From Bacteroidota bacterium (GTDB taxonomy: Bacteria; Bacteroidota; Bacteroidia; Bacteroidales; VadinHA17), in the NCBI GenBank assembly GCA_030618105.1, contig JAUXED010000010.1, forward strand, positions 1 to 40,806: a DNA stretch of 40,806 nt. The letters run 5' to 3'. Shown here piece after piece: positions 1 through 8,738 of the stretch. The notes below the pieces were generated by a model, which was not told the origin of the DNA, searched no databases, and saw nothing but the letters and a program-made list of their open reading frames with translations. Each line of letters starts with the position of its first letter. The stretch's first letter is position 1. Made by a program: the position numbers and the translations under genes.

Positions 1-75
1 GTGGAGAATAAGGGAGTCGAACCCTTGACCTCTAGAATGCAAATCTAGCGCTCTAGCCAACTGAGCTAATCCCCC
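1..75 (-). tRNA. tRNA-Ala (UGC), 3' end at window edge
   Basis: Read on the minus strand this folds as a full cloverleaf: acceptor GGGGGAT, D-arm with AGTTGG loop, anticodon stem CTAGA/TCTAG around loop TTTGCAT (anticodon TGC, Ala), and T-arm with loop TTCGACT. The discriminator A is at position 2, so at most two bases of the CCA end lie outside the window. It follows tRNA-Ile by 11 bases in the 16S-23S spacer, the usual Ile-Ala pair, and the 23S gene should begin beyond the left edge. Confidence 0.95.
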
Positions 76-86
76 CGAAGCTTTTG

Positions 87-160
87 TAGTCCCACCCAGA
101 GTTGAACTGGGGACCTCTACATTATCAGTGTAGCGCTCTAACCAACTGAGCTACGGGACT
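87..160 (-). tRNA. tRNA-Ile (GAU)
   Basis: Minus-strand cloverleaf with acceptor AGTCCCG/TGGGACT, D-loop AGTTGG, anticodon stem CTACA/TGTAG around loop CTGATAA (anticodon GAT, Ile), and T-arm CCCAG/CTGGG. The bases after discriminator A73 read CAA, so the CCA end is not encoded and must be added by CCA transferase. It sits in the 16S-23S spacer directly before tRNA-Ala. Confidence 0.95.
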
Positions 161-197
161 TTGATTATTAATCTCTCAGCCACAAACTCATCTCCAT

Positions 198-262
198 TAG
201 TGCAGCGCTCTAATCCCGATCTTTGGAATTTCTGGTTTTCGGCACCAACTGAGCTACGGGAT
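198..262 (-). pseudogene. Broken tRNA-Ile-like 5' fragment with D-loop insertion
   Basis: Between 16S and tRNA-Ile the minus strand carries a second copy of the tRNA-Ile 5' part. CCCGTAGCTCAGTTGGT (262-244) and TAGAGCGCT (212-204) match the intact tRNA, but 31 unrelated bases (243-213) separate them inside the D-loop. Beyond the D-arm the similarity fades through the anticodon region, and there is no T-arm or acceptor 3' strand. The last six bases of the insert (CGGGAT) are complementary to the fragment's own 5' end (ATCCCG). It cannot fold as a tRNA. I infer a decayed tandem duplication; a role as a spacer hairpin is possible. Confidence 0.75.
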
Positions 263-295
263 TGCTATCCTTCACTCTTATTTAAAAGGTTAAAA

Positions 296-326
296 AAGAA
301 GGGAATCAAAAAGGTTTTATTAGCAT
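296..326 (-). other. Pre-16S processing stem, 3' arm
   Basis: This spacer stretch, about 40 bases past the 16S 3' end, is near-complementary to 1958-1987 upstream of the 16S 5' end. Shared blocks include AAAAGGTTT and TAGCAT, with only a few mismatches or bulges over about 28 bases. In the transcript the two arms would pair and loop out the whole 16S, as expected for an RNase III-type maturation stem. The pairing is seen by eye; cleavage is inferred. Confidence 0.7.
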
Positions 327-364
327 TCCCCCGTAAAGGGGACAGGTAATAAATCTTTCTCCAG

Positions 365-1888
<1,524 letters not shown>

Positions 1889-1957
1889 AAAAAAAATTTA
1901 AATATTTGCTCAAGATTTATTACTCATTCCGAAATAAACAAAGATGCTATTCAAGAT

Positions 1958-1987
1958 ATGCTATTTCAAACCTTTTCAATTCCTCTT
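1958..1987 (-). other. Pre-16S processing stem, 5' arm
   Basis: This is the leader partner of the spacer arm at 296-326. It lies about 70 bases upstream of the 16S 5' end. See the 3' arm entry for the pairing; the two arms would bring the 16S ends together. Confidence 0.7.
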
Positions 1988-1993
1988 CAATAT

Positions 1994-2005
1994 TTTCAAA
2001 GAACA
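1994..2005 (-). promoter_or_regulatory. boxA-like antitermination site
   Basis: On the minus strand this reads TGTTCTTTGAAA, close to the boxA consensus (TGCTCTTTAACA) and matching the TGTTCTTTGAAA form I recall from Gram-positive rRNA leaders. It lies about 20 bases downstream of the proximal promoter's -7 element, so it would be near the very 5' end of the transcript, where NusB/S10 would bind. Function is inferred from position and motif. Confidence 0.6.
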
Positions 2006-2024
2006 TATTAATATTTTTGGATTG

Positions 2025-2056
2025 CAAAGTTAACACCAATTGCTAAACTTTGCAAA
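2025..2056 (-). promoter_or_regulatory. rRNA promoter, proximal (P3)
   Basis: Bacteroidetes-type promoter on the minus strand: -33 TTTG at 2056-2053, a 20 bp spacer and -7 TAACTTTG at 2032-2025. Consensus is TTTG-N19/21-TAnnTTTG, so both elements match fully. Transcription would start near 2018, giving a leader of about 130 bases before 16S. Confidence 0.8.
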
Positions 2057-2187
2057 TAATCCTTCTTAATTATTAAAAGAATTTTTATTTAAAAAAGCTG
2101 CTGCAAGTTTACAAAATATTCCTTTATACTTGCCGCTTTTTTGCCTTTTTTCAGCCTCCAAAAAATTTTTTCAAAAAAACGTGGCTG

Positions 2188-2220
2188 CAAAGATAAAAAC
2201 TTATTTTTTACTACCGCAAA
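2188..2220 (-). promoter_or_regulatory. rRNA promoter, middle (P2)
   Basis: Minus-strand -33 TTTG at 2220-2217, a 21 bp spacer and -7 TATCTTTG at 2195-2188, followed by CAGCC. Both elements match the Bacteroidetes primary-sigma consensus. Confidence 0.75.
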
Positions 2221-2280
2221 CTTTTTTGAAAATATTTTTTCTTTTATAATTCTTTTCAAAAAAATATAAAAATCGGCCTG

Positions 2281-2311
2281 CAAAAATAGACTACATTTCT
2301 AATATTACAAA
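2281..2311 (-). promoter_or_regulatory. rRNA promoter, distal (P1)
   Basis: Minus-strand -33 TTTG at 2311-2308, a 19 bp spacer and -7 TATTTTTG at 2288-2281, followed by CAGGC. Together with P2 and P3 it makes three evenly spaced promoters driving the rRNA operon. A fourth, degenerate -7-like element (TAAACTTG, about 2115-2108) lies between P2 and P3 without a usable -33. Confidence 0.75.
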
Positions 2312-2349
2312 CCTGGAAATTAAAAAATCGGCAGTCAGCATTTTTCCTT

Positions 2350-2458
2350 CTATTCCCTTTATTCCCTCTTTTCCACTTTTCCATCTTTCTCTTCCATTAT
2401 TCCCTCTATTCCCTCTAATCCCTCTATTCCCTCTAATCCCTTTATTCCCTCTATTCTA
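2350..2458. repeat. 9-bp tandem array (ATTCCCTCT)
   Basis: Six consecutive 9-bp units ATTCCCTCT or AATCCCTCT run from 2399 to 2452. Degenerate units extend back to about 2350 and one partial unit follows. The array occupies the gap between the rRNA promoters and the glycosyltransferase gene. I see no gene in 2312-2584. Confidence 0.9.
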
Positions 2459-2584
2459 TTCCTAAATAGGTAAAATTGAAATAATCCTTATCTTTATAAA
2501 TTATTTTTTTGCTTGTTTTACAGTGCAATCCCTAAGAATGAAAAGTTATGTCCTGTCATTTAGTCTATATATATTATATCAACA

Positions 2585-3319
2585 ATGAATAATTGCCTGG
2601 TTATCGTGCCGACATACAATGAAAAGGAGAATATTGATAAAATAATTCCTGCTATCCTTTCCCAGCCAATTCCTGTTGAGATTCTGATTGTCGATGATAA
2701 TTCACCCGATGGGACTGCCAACATTGTCAGGGAACTGCAAAAAAATAACAAGAAAATACACCTGATTACCAGAAAAGGGAAACTTGGACTGGGTACTGCT
2801 TATCTTACCGGTTTTAAATGGGCACTGGATCATAAATTCGATTATATTTTTGAAATGGATGCCGATTTTTCTCATAATCCCAACGACTTGCCACGACTAT
2901 ATGATGCAGCTGCTCACAACGGTGCCGACCTGGCTATCGGATCACGTTACAAATCGGGTGTTAATGTTGTAAACTGGCCACTCGGAAGAGTTTTAATGTC
3001 TTATGCCGCATCTATATATGTGAGGCTCATTACAGGCATGAATATTAAAGATACTACAGCAGGTTTTAAATGTTACAAAAGCAAAGTTCTTAAAACCATC
3101 AACCTTGATAATATTAGTTCAAAAGGTTATGCTTTCCAGATCGAAATGAAATTCATCGCCTGGAAGTTCGGTTTTAATATTATTGAAGTTCCTATTGTTT
3201 TTACCGACCGGAAATTCGGCTCTTCAAAAATGAGTGGTGGAATTTTTAATGAAGCACTGTGGGGAGTAGTGAAGATGAAATGGAAAAGTTTTTATACCGA
3301 TTATAAACTTAATTCCTGA
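2585..3319 (+). CDS. Polyprenol-phosphate mannosyltransferase-like GT2 glycosyltransferase
   Basis: At 244 residues this is a single-domain GT2 enzyme of the dolichyl/polyprenyl-phosphate mannose synthase family. It is expected to move a sugar from a nucleotide sugar to a polyprenyl phosphate at the inner face of the membrane. Motifs seen are the N-terminal VPTYNE (8-13), DDNSPDGT (37-44), the metal-binding DAD (92-94), GSRY (119-122), and TTAGFK (157-162), typical of DPM1-type enzymes. There is no C-terminal membrane domain, as in the short soluble class. Mannose as donor sugar is inferred from overall similarity; another hexose is possible. It is separated from dihydroorotase by two hairpins and is probably monocistronic. 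Confidence 0.85.
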   Translation: MNNCLVIVPTYNEKENIDKIIPAILSQPIPVEILIVDDNSPDGTANIVRELQKNNKKIHLITRKGKLGLGTAYLTGFKWALDHKFDYIFEMDADFSHNPNDLPRLYDAAAHNGADLAIGSRYKSGVNVVNWPLGRVLMSYAASIYVRLITGMNIKDTTAGFKCYKSKVLKTINLDNISSKGYAFQIEMKFIAWKFGFNIIEVPIVFTDRKFGSSKMSGGIFNEALWGVVKMKWKSFYTDYKLNS

Positions 3320-3342
3320 AAACAGTTGTTTAAATGAACCGA

Positions 3343-3385
3343 GCCCCGAAAAAAATCGGGGCGAGCTATCCCGACATTGTCGGGA
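3343..3385. repeat. Pair of GC-rich hairpins
   Basis: Two inverted repeats lie back to back. The first is GCCCCGA/TCGGGGC with an A6 loop (3343-3362); the second is TCCCGAC/GTCGGGA with a 3-base loop (3369-3385). No T-run follows, so these are not classic intrinsic terminators. They could still end or stabilise the glycosyltransferase message, or be a dispersed palindromic element. Confidence 0.7.
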
Positions 3386-3421
3386 CAGACTATCTGACAA
3401 TTAAAAATCAATTATAAACAG

Positions 3422-4768
3422 ATGAAACCTCTCCTGATACATGAAGCTACCATAGTAAATGAGAATAAAAAACAAACAGGTAGTGTTCTGATAAGTGAAG
3501 GGAAAATTGATTCCATATATTATAAGAATGTACCCCGCGATGTTATCCAATATTCTGAAACAATTAACGCAAAAGGGAAATGTCTGTTTCCCGGTATTAT
3601 TGATGAACATGTTCATTTCCGCGAACCGGGATTAACACATAAAGCCGATATTCTTTCTGAATCAAAAGCCGCTGTAGCCGGTGGGGTTACTTCATATATG
3701 GAAATGCCAAATACTATACCCCAAACTATAACCCGTCAGGCACTGGATGATAAGTTAAATACAGCTTCAGGGAAATCATTAGCCAACTATGCCTTCTATA
3801 TTGGTGCAACTAACGATAACCTGGATGAACTGTTAAGAACCGATCCAACAAAAACATGCGGCATCAAAGTGTTTATGGGAGCATCCACCGGAAATATGCT
3901 GGTAGACAATCCCGATACATTAAAGCATATTTTTTCAGAGGTAAAAATGCTGATAGCAATCCATGCTGAAGATGAAGAGATAATTCAAAAAAACCTTCAA
4001 CTCTACAGGAAGCGATATAGTGATAATATCCCTGTATATCTTCATCCTGAGATCAGATCAGAACAAGCCTGTTACAAATCAACTGTAAAGGCTGTTGAAC
4101 TGGCTAATAAATACAATACACGATTGCATATCCTTCATCTATCTACAGCAAGAGAATTGAAGTTACTGGAAGGTCGTCCATATTCAAAAAATAAACTTAT
4201 TACCGGTGAGGTTTGTGTTCATCACTTGTGGTTTGACGATAGTGATTATAAGTTACTGGGCACACTGATCAAATGGAACCCTGCCATTAAAACCCGAAAG
4301 GACCGTGAAGCTTTACTAGAGGCTGTAAAATCAAATAAAATTGATACTATTGCAACTGACCATGCACCACATACATGGAATGAAAAAAACAGGGATTATT
4401 TACATTCTCCTTCTGGTGGACCAATGATCCAGCATTCACTCCCGGCTATGCTTGAGATGCACAACAGAAACCTGATTGATCTGGAAACAATTGTTGAAAA
4501 AATGTGCCATGCTCCCGCAAAAATATTTAGTGTCGAAAAGCGGGGTTTTATACGTGAAGGATACTGGGCTGATCTTGTTTTAGTTAACCCTGACAAACCC
4601 TGGAGAGTTTCAAAGGATAATATATTATATAAGTGTCGCTGGTCACCGCTCGAAGGTCAGGAGTTTAAAAACAGTATTGAAAAAACTTTTGTTAACGGAG
4701 AATTGGTCTATGATAATGGCACTATAAATGAAGATATCAGAGGTAAAGCATTGACATTTAACAGGTAA
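3422..4768 (+). CDS. pyrC: Dihydroorotase
   Basis: A 448-residue dihydroorotase of the amidohydrolase superfamily (long, class I-like type). It closes carbamoyl aspartate to dihydroorotate, the third step of pyrimidine synthesis, in the cytosol. The metal-binding signature DEHVHFREPG is at 61-70 (H63, H65), GIKVFMG near 143-149 would supply the bridging lysine, and TDHAPH at 312-317 gives the catalytic aspartate D313. Length is normal for the family. No other pyrimidine gene is adjacent, so it is a stand-alone locus here. The paralogue allantoinase is a less likely alternative. Confidence 0.92.
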   Translation: MKPLLIHEATIVNENKKQTGSVLISEGKIDSIYYKNVPRDVIQYSETINAKGKCLFPGIIDEHVHFREPGLTHKADILSESKAAVAGGVTSYMEMPNTIPQTITRQALDDKLNTASGKSLANYAFYIGATNDNLDELLRTDPTKTCGIKVFMGASTGNMLVDNPDTLKHIFSEVKMLIAIHAEDEEIIQKNLQLYRKRYSDNIPVYLHPEIRSEQACYKSTVKAVELANKYNTRLHILHLSTARELKLLEGRPYSKNKLITGEVCVHHLWFDDSDYKLLGTLIKWNPAIKTRKDREALLEAVKSNKIDTIATDHAPHTWNEKNRDYLHSPSGGPMIQHSLPAMLEMHNRNLIDLETIVEKMCHAPAKIFSVEKRGFIREGYWADLVLVNPDKPWRVSKDNILYKCRWSPLEGQEFKNSIEKTFVNGELVYDNGTINEDIRGKALTFNR

Positions 4769-4811
4769 TAAAGAGGGCTAATATTTGCAACGAAATTAAA
4801 TTCCAATACAT

Positions 4812-5336
4812 ATGTATATGAAAACATTAATTATTATTCTGCTTATTGCCGGCATAACAGCCTGCAAGCAACAAAGCAGTGAACCATCTATTACAGGAAA
4901 GGCTAAAACTCTGAAGGATACAACTCTATTAAACTTTCAAACAATTGCTGAATCCATCAGGTACGATGTGGTTATTAAAAATCCCGACCCTGCTAACGAA
5001 TGGACTGAAACATGTCTGAAAGGATTTGACAGGGAAAAACTTGTTGGTGAGGTTTATAAAGCGATTTATGCCGGAAAAGTTAAAGCATACGATTATTACA
5101 CTGATGAGCCTATGTCTGTTAAACAGGTAAATGAGATCGAAAAACAAGCTGAATCTGACGGAGCCGAGGTAGCAAAAGTCCAGTTTCTTGAAGACTGGTA
5201 TTTTGATCCTGTAACTTTTAATCTATATAAAAAAGTGCATTTTATTATGCTGGCATATGAAATTCTTGATGAAAAGGGTAACGCTAGAAGTTATAAAGCT
5301 GCATTTTATGTGCCTTTTGGATTGGAAATGGAATGA
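4812..5336 (+). CDS. Unknown lipoprotein
   Basis: A 174-residue protein with a lipoprotein signal: a short basic start, a hydrophobic run and a lipobox-like GITAC ending at Cys18, after which the export signal should be removed. The start could equally be the ATG two codons later (4818), which gives a more typical MKT start. The mature part is charged and rich in K/E/D, with an EDWYFDP stretch near residue 132 followed by K-x-V and a hydrophobic strand. That pattern vaguely recalls the C-terminal part of GldN/PorN-type proteins, but I cannot assign a family. Expected location is the periplasmic face of a membrane. The stop codon lies inside the first unit of an 8-bp tandem array. Confidence 0.75.
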   Translation: MYMKTLIIILLIAGITACKQQSSEPSITGKAKTLKDTTLLNFQTIAESIRYDVVIKNPDPANEWTETCLKGFDREKLVGEVYKAIYAGKVKAYDYYTDEPMSVKQVNEIEKQAESDGAEVAKVQFLEDWYFDPVTFNLYKKVHFIMLAYEILDEKGNARSYKAAFYVPFGLEME

Positions 5337-5370
5337 TAGAATGATAGAATGATAGAATGATAAAATGATT
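5332..5370. repeat. 8-bp tandem array (AATGATAG)
   Basis: Three perfect AATGATAG units, then AATGATAA and a partial unit. The first unit contains the TGA stop of the upstream lipoprotein gene, so gain or loss of later units would not change the protein. Confidence 0.9.
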
Positions 5371-5414
5371 AAATAGGAGAACAAATCAATTTTAATTAAA
5401 ACTATAACTTTTAT

Positions 5415-5452
5415 CATTTAAGCATTTACACATTTAAGCATTTAAGCATTTT
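5415..5452. repeat. 8-bp tandem array (CATTTAAG)
   Basis: Four units of CATTTAAG (one reads CATTTACA) and a partial fifth. This is the second octamer array in the same 178 bp gap between the lipoprotein and DUF2148 genes. Confidence 0.85.
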
Positions 5453-5514
5453 GTAATAAAACAAAGTACGATAATATAAGCTTAATCTAGAATAACTTAA
5501 ACTCCTACAGAATT

Positions 5515-6048
5515 ATGTCTATTACTAAAGAAGAACAGTTTAAGTCGGAAAGTGTAAAAAACATTGCAAAGAAAATGATCCTTGCTGCACGAACCGCGCC
5601 CAAAGCCCGGGGGCGGGATTATATTTCACTGGCACTGGCTGATGGTAAAGATTTACAGATAATTGCAGACAAAATGAAAGAGATCGGAAAACGAAAGGGG
5701 CAGCACTTTTTTGAGAGAGATGCAGGAAATATGCTCCAGTCTGAAGTGCTTGTAATGATGGGAACAAGTATCCAATCGCTTAAATTGGATTGCGGTATGT
5801 GCGGACATAAAGATTGTGCTGAAAAAGATAAGCACCCTGATATACCGTGTGTTTTTAATACCGGCGACCTGGGAATTGCAATGGGTTCTGCAGTAAGCAT
5901 AGCTATGGATCACCGGATCGATAACCGGATACTTTACTCTGCTGGACAGGCAATCCTGGAACTTGAATTGCTTGGTAAAGACACACGAATTGCTTACGGA
6001 GTACCTCTTTCAGCATTGTCAAAGAATATCTTTTTTGACAGGAAATAG
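5515..6048 (+). CDS. DUF2148 ferredoxin-like domain protein
   Basis: A 177-residue protein that I recognise as the DUF2148 family: an N-terminal helix rich in K/E and AARTAPKARG near 24-33, then the cysteine cluster CGMCGHKDC near 98-106 with a further Cys near 116 (PC), which could hold an iron-sulfur cluster. The C-terminal half is hydrophobic and Gly/Ala-rich but has no clear signal peptide, so a soluble cytosolic protein is likely. No enzymatic role is established. Its neighbours (lipoprotein, aspartokinase) do not form an obvious pathway with it, and it faces aspartokinase tail to tail. Confidence 0.8.
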   Translation: MSITKEEQFKSESVKNIAKKMILAARTAPKARGRDYISLALADGKDLQIIADKMKEIGKRKGQHFFERDAGNMLQSEVLVMMGTSIQSLKLDCGMCGHKDCAEKDKHPDIPCVFNTGDLGIAMGSAVSIAMDHRIDNRILYSAGQAILELELLGKDTRIAYGVPLSALSKNIFFDRK

Positions 6049-6085
6049 CTGTGAAGAGCAAAGAGTAAGGAAAATAGATATAATT

Positions 6086-7354
6086 TTATAACTTATAACT
6101 CTTCAATACTAATTGTGCTGTAAGGCGGCTCATTTGTTCCAGAAGGACTTTCCTGCCGCGTGTCATTTTATCAATAGCTTCCCGGTTATAATATCGTATA
6201 GTAACCAGTTCAACGTCCTCATTGAACCGGACCTCAAAATCCTTTTTCAGCTCATCAATAACTTTGTAAACCTGTCCGTTAGTCTGGTTTACACATACCG
6301 TTATGCTTACCGCGGAATTCTGGATCAGGTTTACGCTGATACGGTACGTATTAAACAGGCTGAAAATACGCCCAAGGTTTTCTTCTACAATAAAAGAATA
6401 GTCTTTTGGTGCCACAGACACAAGTATCTGGTCAGGTTTGATAACATAAATAGGTACAAGATCCAATGGATGGTCAACCAGGTGAATGATAGTTCCTGGT
6501 TCATCCGGCGAGTGAAAAGATTTTACATACAGGGGAATATTTTTGTTATGAAGAGGTTTGATCGTTTTAGGATGGATCACTTTGGCACCGTAATAAGCCA
6601 TTTCAAGCGCTTCATGGTATGACAACTCATCCAGTTTCTCAGCATCGGGAAAAACAACAGGATCGGCACTCATCACACCGGGAACATCTTTCCATATCAC
6701 CACCTTTTCGGCATCAAGCACATGAGCCAGGATAGCCGCTGTATAATCTGATCCTTCCCTGCCCAGGGTAGTGGACAACCCGCCGGCAGTACCACCGATG
6801 AATCCCTGGGTTATCAATCTTTCAGACCCGGGATTGTTAAATTCTTTATGAATAAGACTGCCCGACACCTGCCAGTCAACATGCGCATCCCTGAAAATAC
6901 TGTCAGTTTTTAAATACTCCCTAATATCCATCCACCTGACGGGTATTTTATTTTTCATTAACCATGAGGCGATGATCCGTGTTGACCACAGTTCACCCCT
7001 TGAAACAATCTGATCATAAGTCTGGTCATAACCGGATGAAGGAGACTTTTTTATAAATTCCTCCAAATCACGGAATGAGTTATTCAATTCCTTTCCTGTT
7101 TCATTATCTGTTGAACCGAAAAGATCGTTAACAATAATTTGATGAAATTGTCTGATGGTTTCAAGTTCCTTCGCAGTTTTAGTTATATTCCCGTCCAGGT
7201 AATGTTTAACAACCCTTTCGAGTGCATTGGTTGTCTTACCAAGGGCAGATATCACCACAACAAGATTTTCAGGAGCTTTCTTTACAATGTCAGTGATGTC
7301 ACGGATACCTTCCGCGTTACCAAGTAAAGAACCGCCGAATTTGTAGATAAGCAT
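6086..7354 (-). CDS. lysC: Aspartokinase (monofunctional)
   Basis: Aspartate kinase, which phosphorylates aspartate at the head of the Lys/Thr/Met/diaminopimelate pathway. The start is set at the ATG giving MLIYKFGGSLL, because family members begin with the KFGG nucleotide-binding strand; an in-frame ATG 22 codons upstream adds an unrelated hydrophobic stretch. GREGSDYTA and WKDVPGVMSADP in the middle are kinase-domain signatures. The C-terminal third looks like tandem ACT domains used for feedback control. There is no fused homoserine dehydrogenase. The pathway feeds the diaminopimelate that MurE in this window appears to use. It is divergent from fbp. Confidence 0.9.
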   Translation of the reverse strand: MLIYKFGGSLLGNAEGIRDITDIVKKAPENLVVVISALGKTTNALERVVKHYLDGNITKTAKELETIRQFHQIIVNDLFGSTDNETGKELNNSFRDLEEFIKKSPSSGYDQTYDQIVSRGELWSTRIIASWLMKNKIPVRWMDIREYLKTDSIFRDAHVDWQVSGSLIHKEFNNPGSERLITQGFIGGTAGGLSTTLGREGSDYTAAILAHVLDAEKVVIWKDVPGVMSADPVVFPDAEKLDELSYHEALEMAYYGAKVIHPKTIKPLHNKNIPLYVKSFHSPDEPGTIIHLVDHPLDLVPIYVIKPDQILVSVAPKDYSFIVEENLGRIFSLFNTYRISVNLIQNSAVSITVCVNQTNGQVYKVIDELKKDFEVRFNEDVELVTIRYYNREAIDKMTRGRKVLLEQMSRLTAQLVLKSYKL

Positions 7355-7537
7355 ACAATGATTTTTTGTAAAATTAACCAGTAATTCCAGTGGTACAAAG
7401 AAGAACATAAAGTTTTTCAAAAAAAATTTATTTCTTCACTTTAAATATTAAGATTTAGCATCTTACAATAACAGAAATCCCTATATTTACTCTTGCAAAG
7501 CAAGAACCAAAAAACGGATAATTAATAATTATATAGG

Positions 7538-8545
7538 ATGAAAAGTTACAGCTTTACAACCCTTAATGAATTCATAGTAGCAAGACAAAAGGAATTTCCT
7601 TATGCCAAAGGGGAATTGTCCAGTCTTCTGCATCACATGAGTATTGCCGCCAAGATGGTGAATAAAAAAGTGAATAAAGCCGGTCTGGTTGATGTCCTTG
7701 GTGAATCGGGGGATGTTAATGTTCAGGGTGAAGATCAAAAAATACTTGATGTCTTTGCAGATGAACAGTTTATTGCCGCGCTAAAAGCCAGTGGGGAATG
7801 TTGCGGGCTGGTAACTGAAGAAAACAAGGAACAGATCGTCTTTTATGATGAAATGGCTCGTGACGGGAAATATATATTTTGCATGGATCCCCTGGATGGC
7901 TCATCCAATATTGATGTGAACGTTTCTATCGGTACAATTTTTTCAATCTACCGACGCCTGTCAGACAGGGGATCAAAAGCCATAATGGATGATTTTCTGC
8001 AGCCGGGAACAGAACAGGTTGCCGCGGGATACATAATTTACGGCTCGTCAACTGTACTTGTATTTACCACAGGTTATGGGGTGAACGGATTTACTCTCGA
8101 TCCCTCTATCGGGGAGTTTTGCCTTTCACACTCCAACATAAAAACTCCTGAAGATGGGACTTTATACTCAATAAATGAAGGTAATTATCTTAGATTTCCT
8201 GACGGTGTTAAGCAATACATTAAATATTGCCAGGTAATGGATGAAAAATCCAACAGACCATACACCTCCAGATATATAGGTTCGCTTGTAGCAGACTTCC
8301 ACAGGAACCTTATTAAAGGGGGAATTTTTATTTACCCTGAAACAGAAAAAGATCCGAATGGTAAATTACGACTGGTTTATGAATGTAACCCTATTGCATT
8401 TATTGCCGAACAGGCAGGCGGAAAAGCAACAAACGGTAAACAAAGGATCCTCGAGATCAAGCCGGACTCCTTCCACCAGCGAACCCCTTTCTATACAGGA
8501 TCCCGAATGATGGTTGAGAAAGCAGTTGAGTTTCTTGGTGATTGA
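7538..8545 (+). CDS. fbp: Fructose-1,6-bisphosphatase, class I
   Basis: A 335-residue FBPase of the classical type, hydrolysing fructose 1,6-bisphosphate in gluconeogenesis in the cytosol. The metal and catalytic motif [18 protein letters not shown] is near 118-135, and VTEEN near 90 supplies the upstream acidic ligand. [12 protein letters not shown] near the C-terminus matches the conserved end of the family. Length is normal. It has its own upstream region of about 180 bases shared with divergent aspartokinase, with a possible -7 element TATATTTA at 7482-7489 but no clear -33. A small CTTGC/GCAAG hairpin follows at 7493-7505. Confidence 0.93.
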   Translation: MKSYSFTTLNEFIVARQKEFPYAKGELSSLLHHMSIAAKMVNKKVNKAGLVDVLGESGDVNVQGEDQKILDVFADEQFIAALKASGECCGLVTEENKEQIVFYDEMARDGKYIFCMDPLDGSSNIDVNVSIGTIFSIYRRLSDRGSKAIMDDFLQPGTEQVAAGYIIYGSSTVLVFTTGYGVNGFTLDPSIGEFCLSHSNIKTPEDGTLYSINEGNYLRFPDGVKQYIKYCQVMDEKSNRPYTSRYIGSLVADFHRNLIKGGIFIYPETEKDPNGKLRLVYECNPIAFIAEQAGGKATNGKQRILEIKPDSFHQRTPFYTGSRMMVEKAVEFLGD

Positions 8546-8582
8546 TACAGGTCTTTTTTTAACTTTCAGATTTGTTTAAACA

Positions 8583-8610
8583 GATTGCTTCGTCACTACG
8601 TTCCTCGCAA
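8583..8610 (-). repeat. Dispersed repeat copy, upstream of mfd
   Basis: On the minus strand this reads TTGCGAGGAACGTAGTGACG followed by AAGCAATC. It closely resembles the widespread short repeat with the consensus pattern TTGCGAGGAgcgaagcgACGAAGCAATC seen in many bacterial genomes. It is much GC-richer than its surroundings. A diverged copy in the opposite orientation lies after mfd. Confidence 0.75.
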
Positions 8611-8702
8611 AATCCTTTTTCATCCTTCATCCCTCAGTACAAGAGGCAAGAAAAGGAACTAAAAATCGTTCATGACAACATCCTACATTTTCCTTTAATT
8701 AC

Positions 8703-8710
8703 TACCTTTG
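8703..8710 (+). promoter_or_regulatory. Candidate -7 element for mfd
   Basis: TACCTTTG fits the TAnnTTTG consensus. The expected -33 position holds only T-rich sequence without a clean TTTG. Transcription would begin about 20 bases before the mfd start codon. Confidence 0.5.
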
Positions 8711-8738
8711 TCGCCGTTCAATAAAATCTACCAGGCTT

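Noticed and set aside
161-349. 62-codon reading frame in the rRNA spacer
   Set aside because: It runs across the tRNA-like fragment and the processing arm on the strand opposite to the rRNA transcript; no ribosome-binding site or protein-like composition.
2089-2283. 64-codon frame in the rRNA promoter region
   Set aside because: It coincides with promoter elements and is driven by A/T-rich composition (runs of Phe and Lys).
6113-6622. 169-codon frame opposite aspartokinase
   Set aside because: It is an antisense shadow of a well supported gene.
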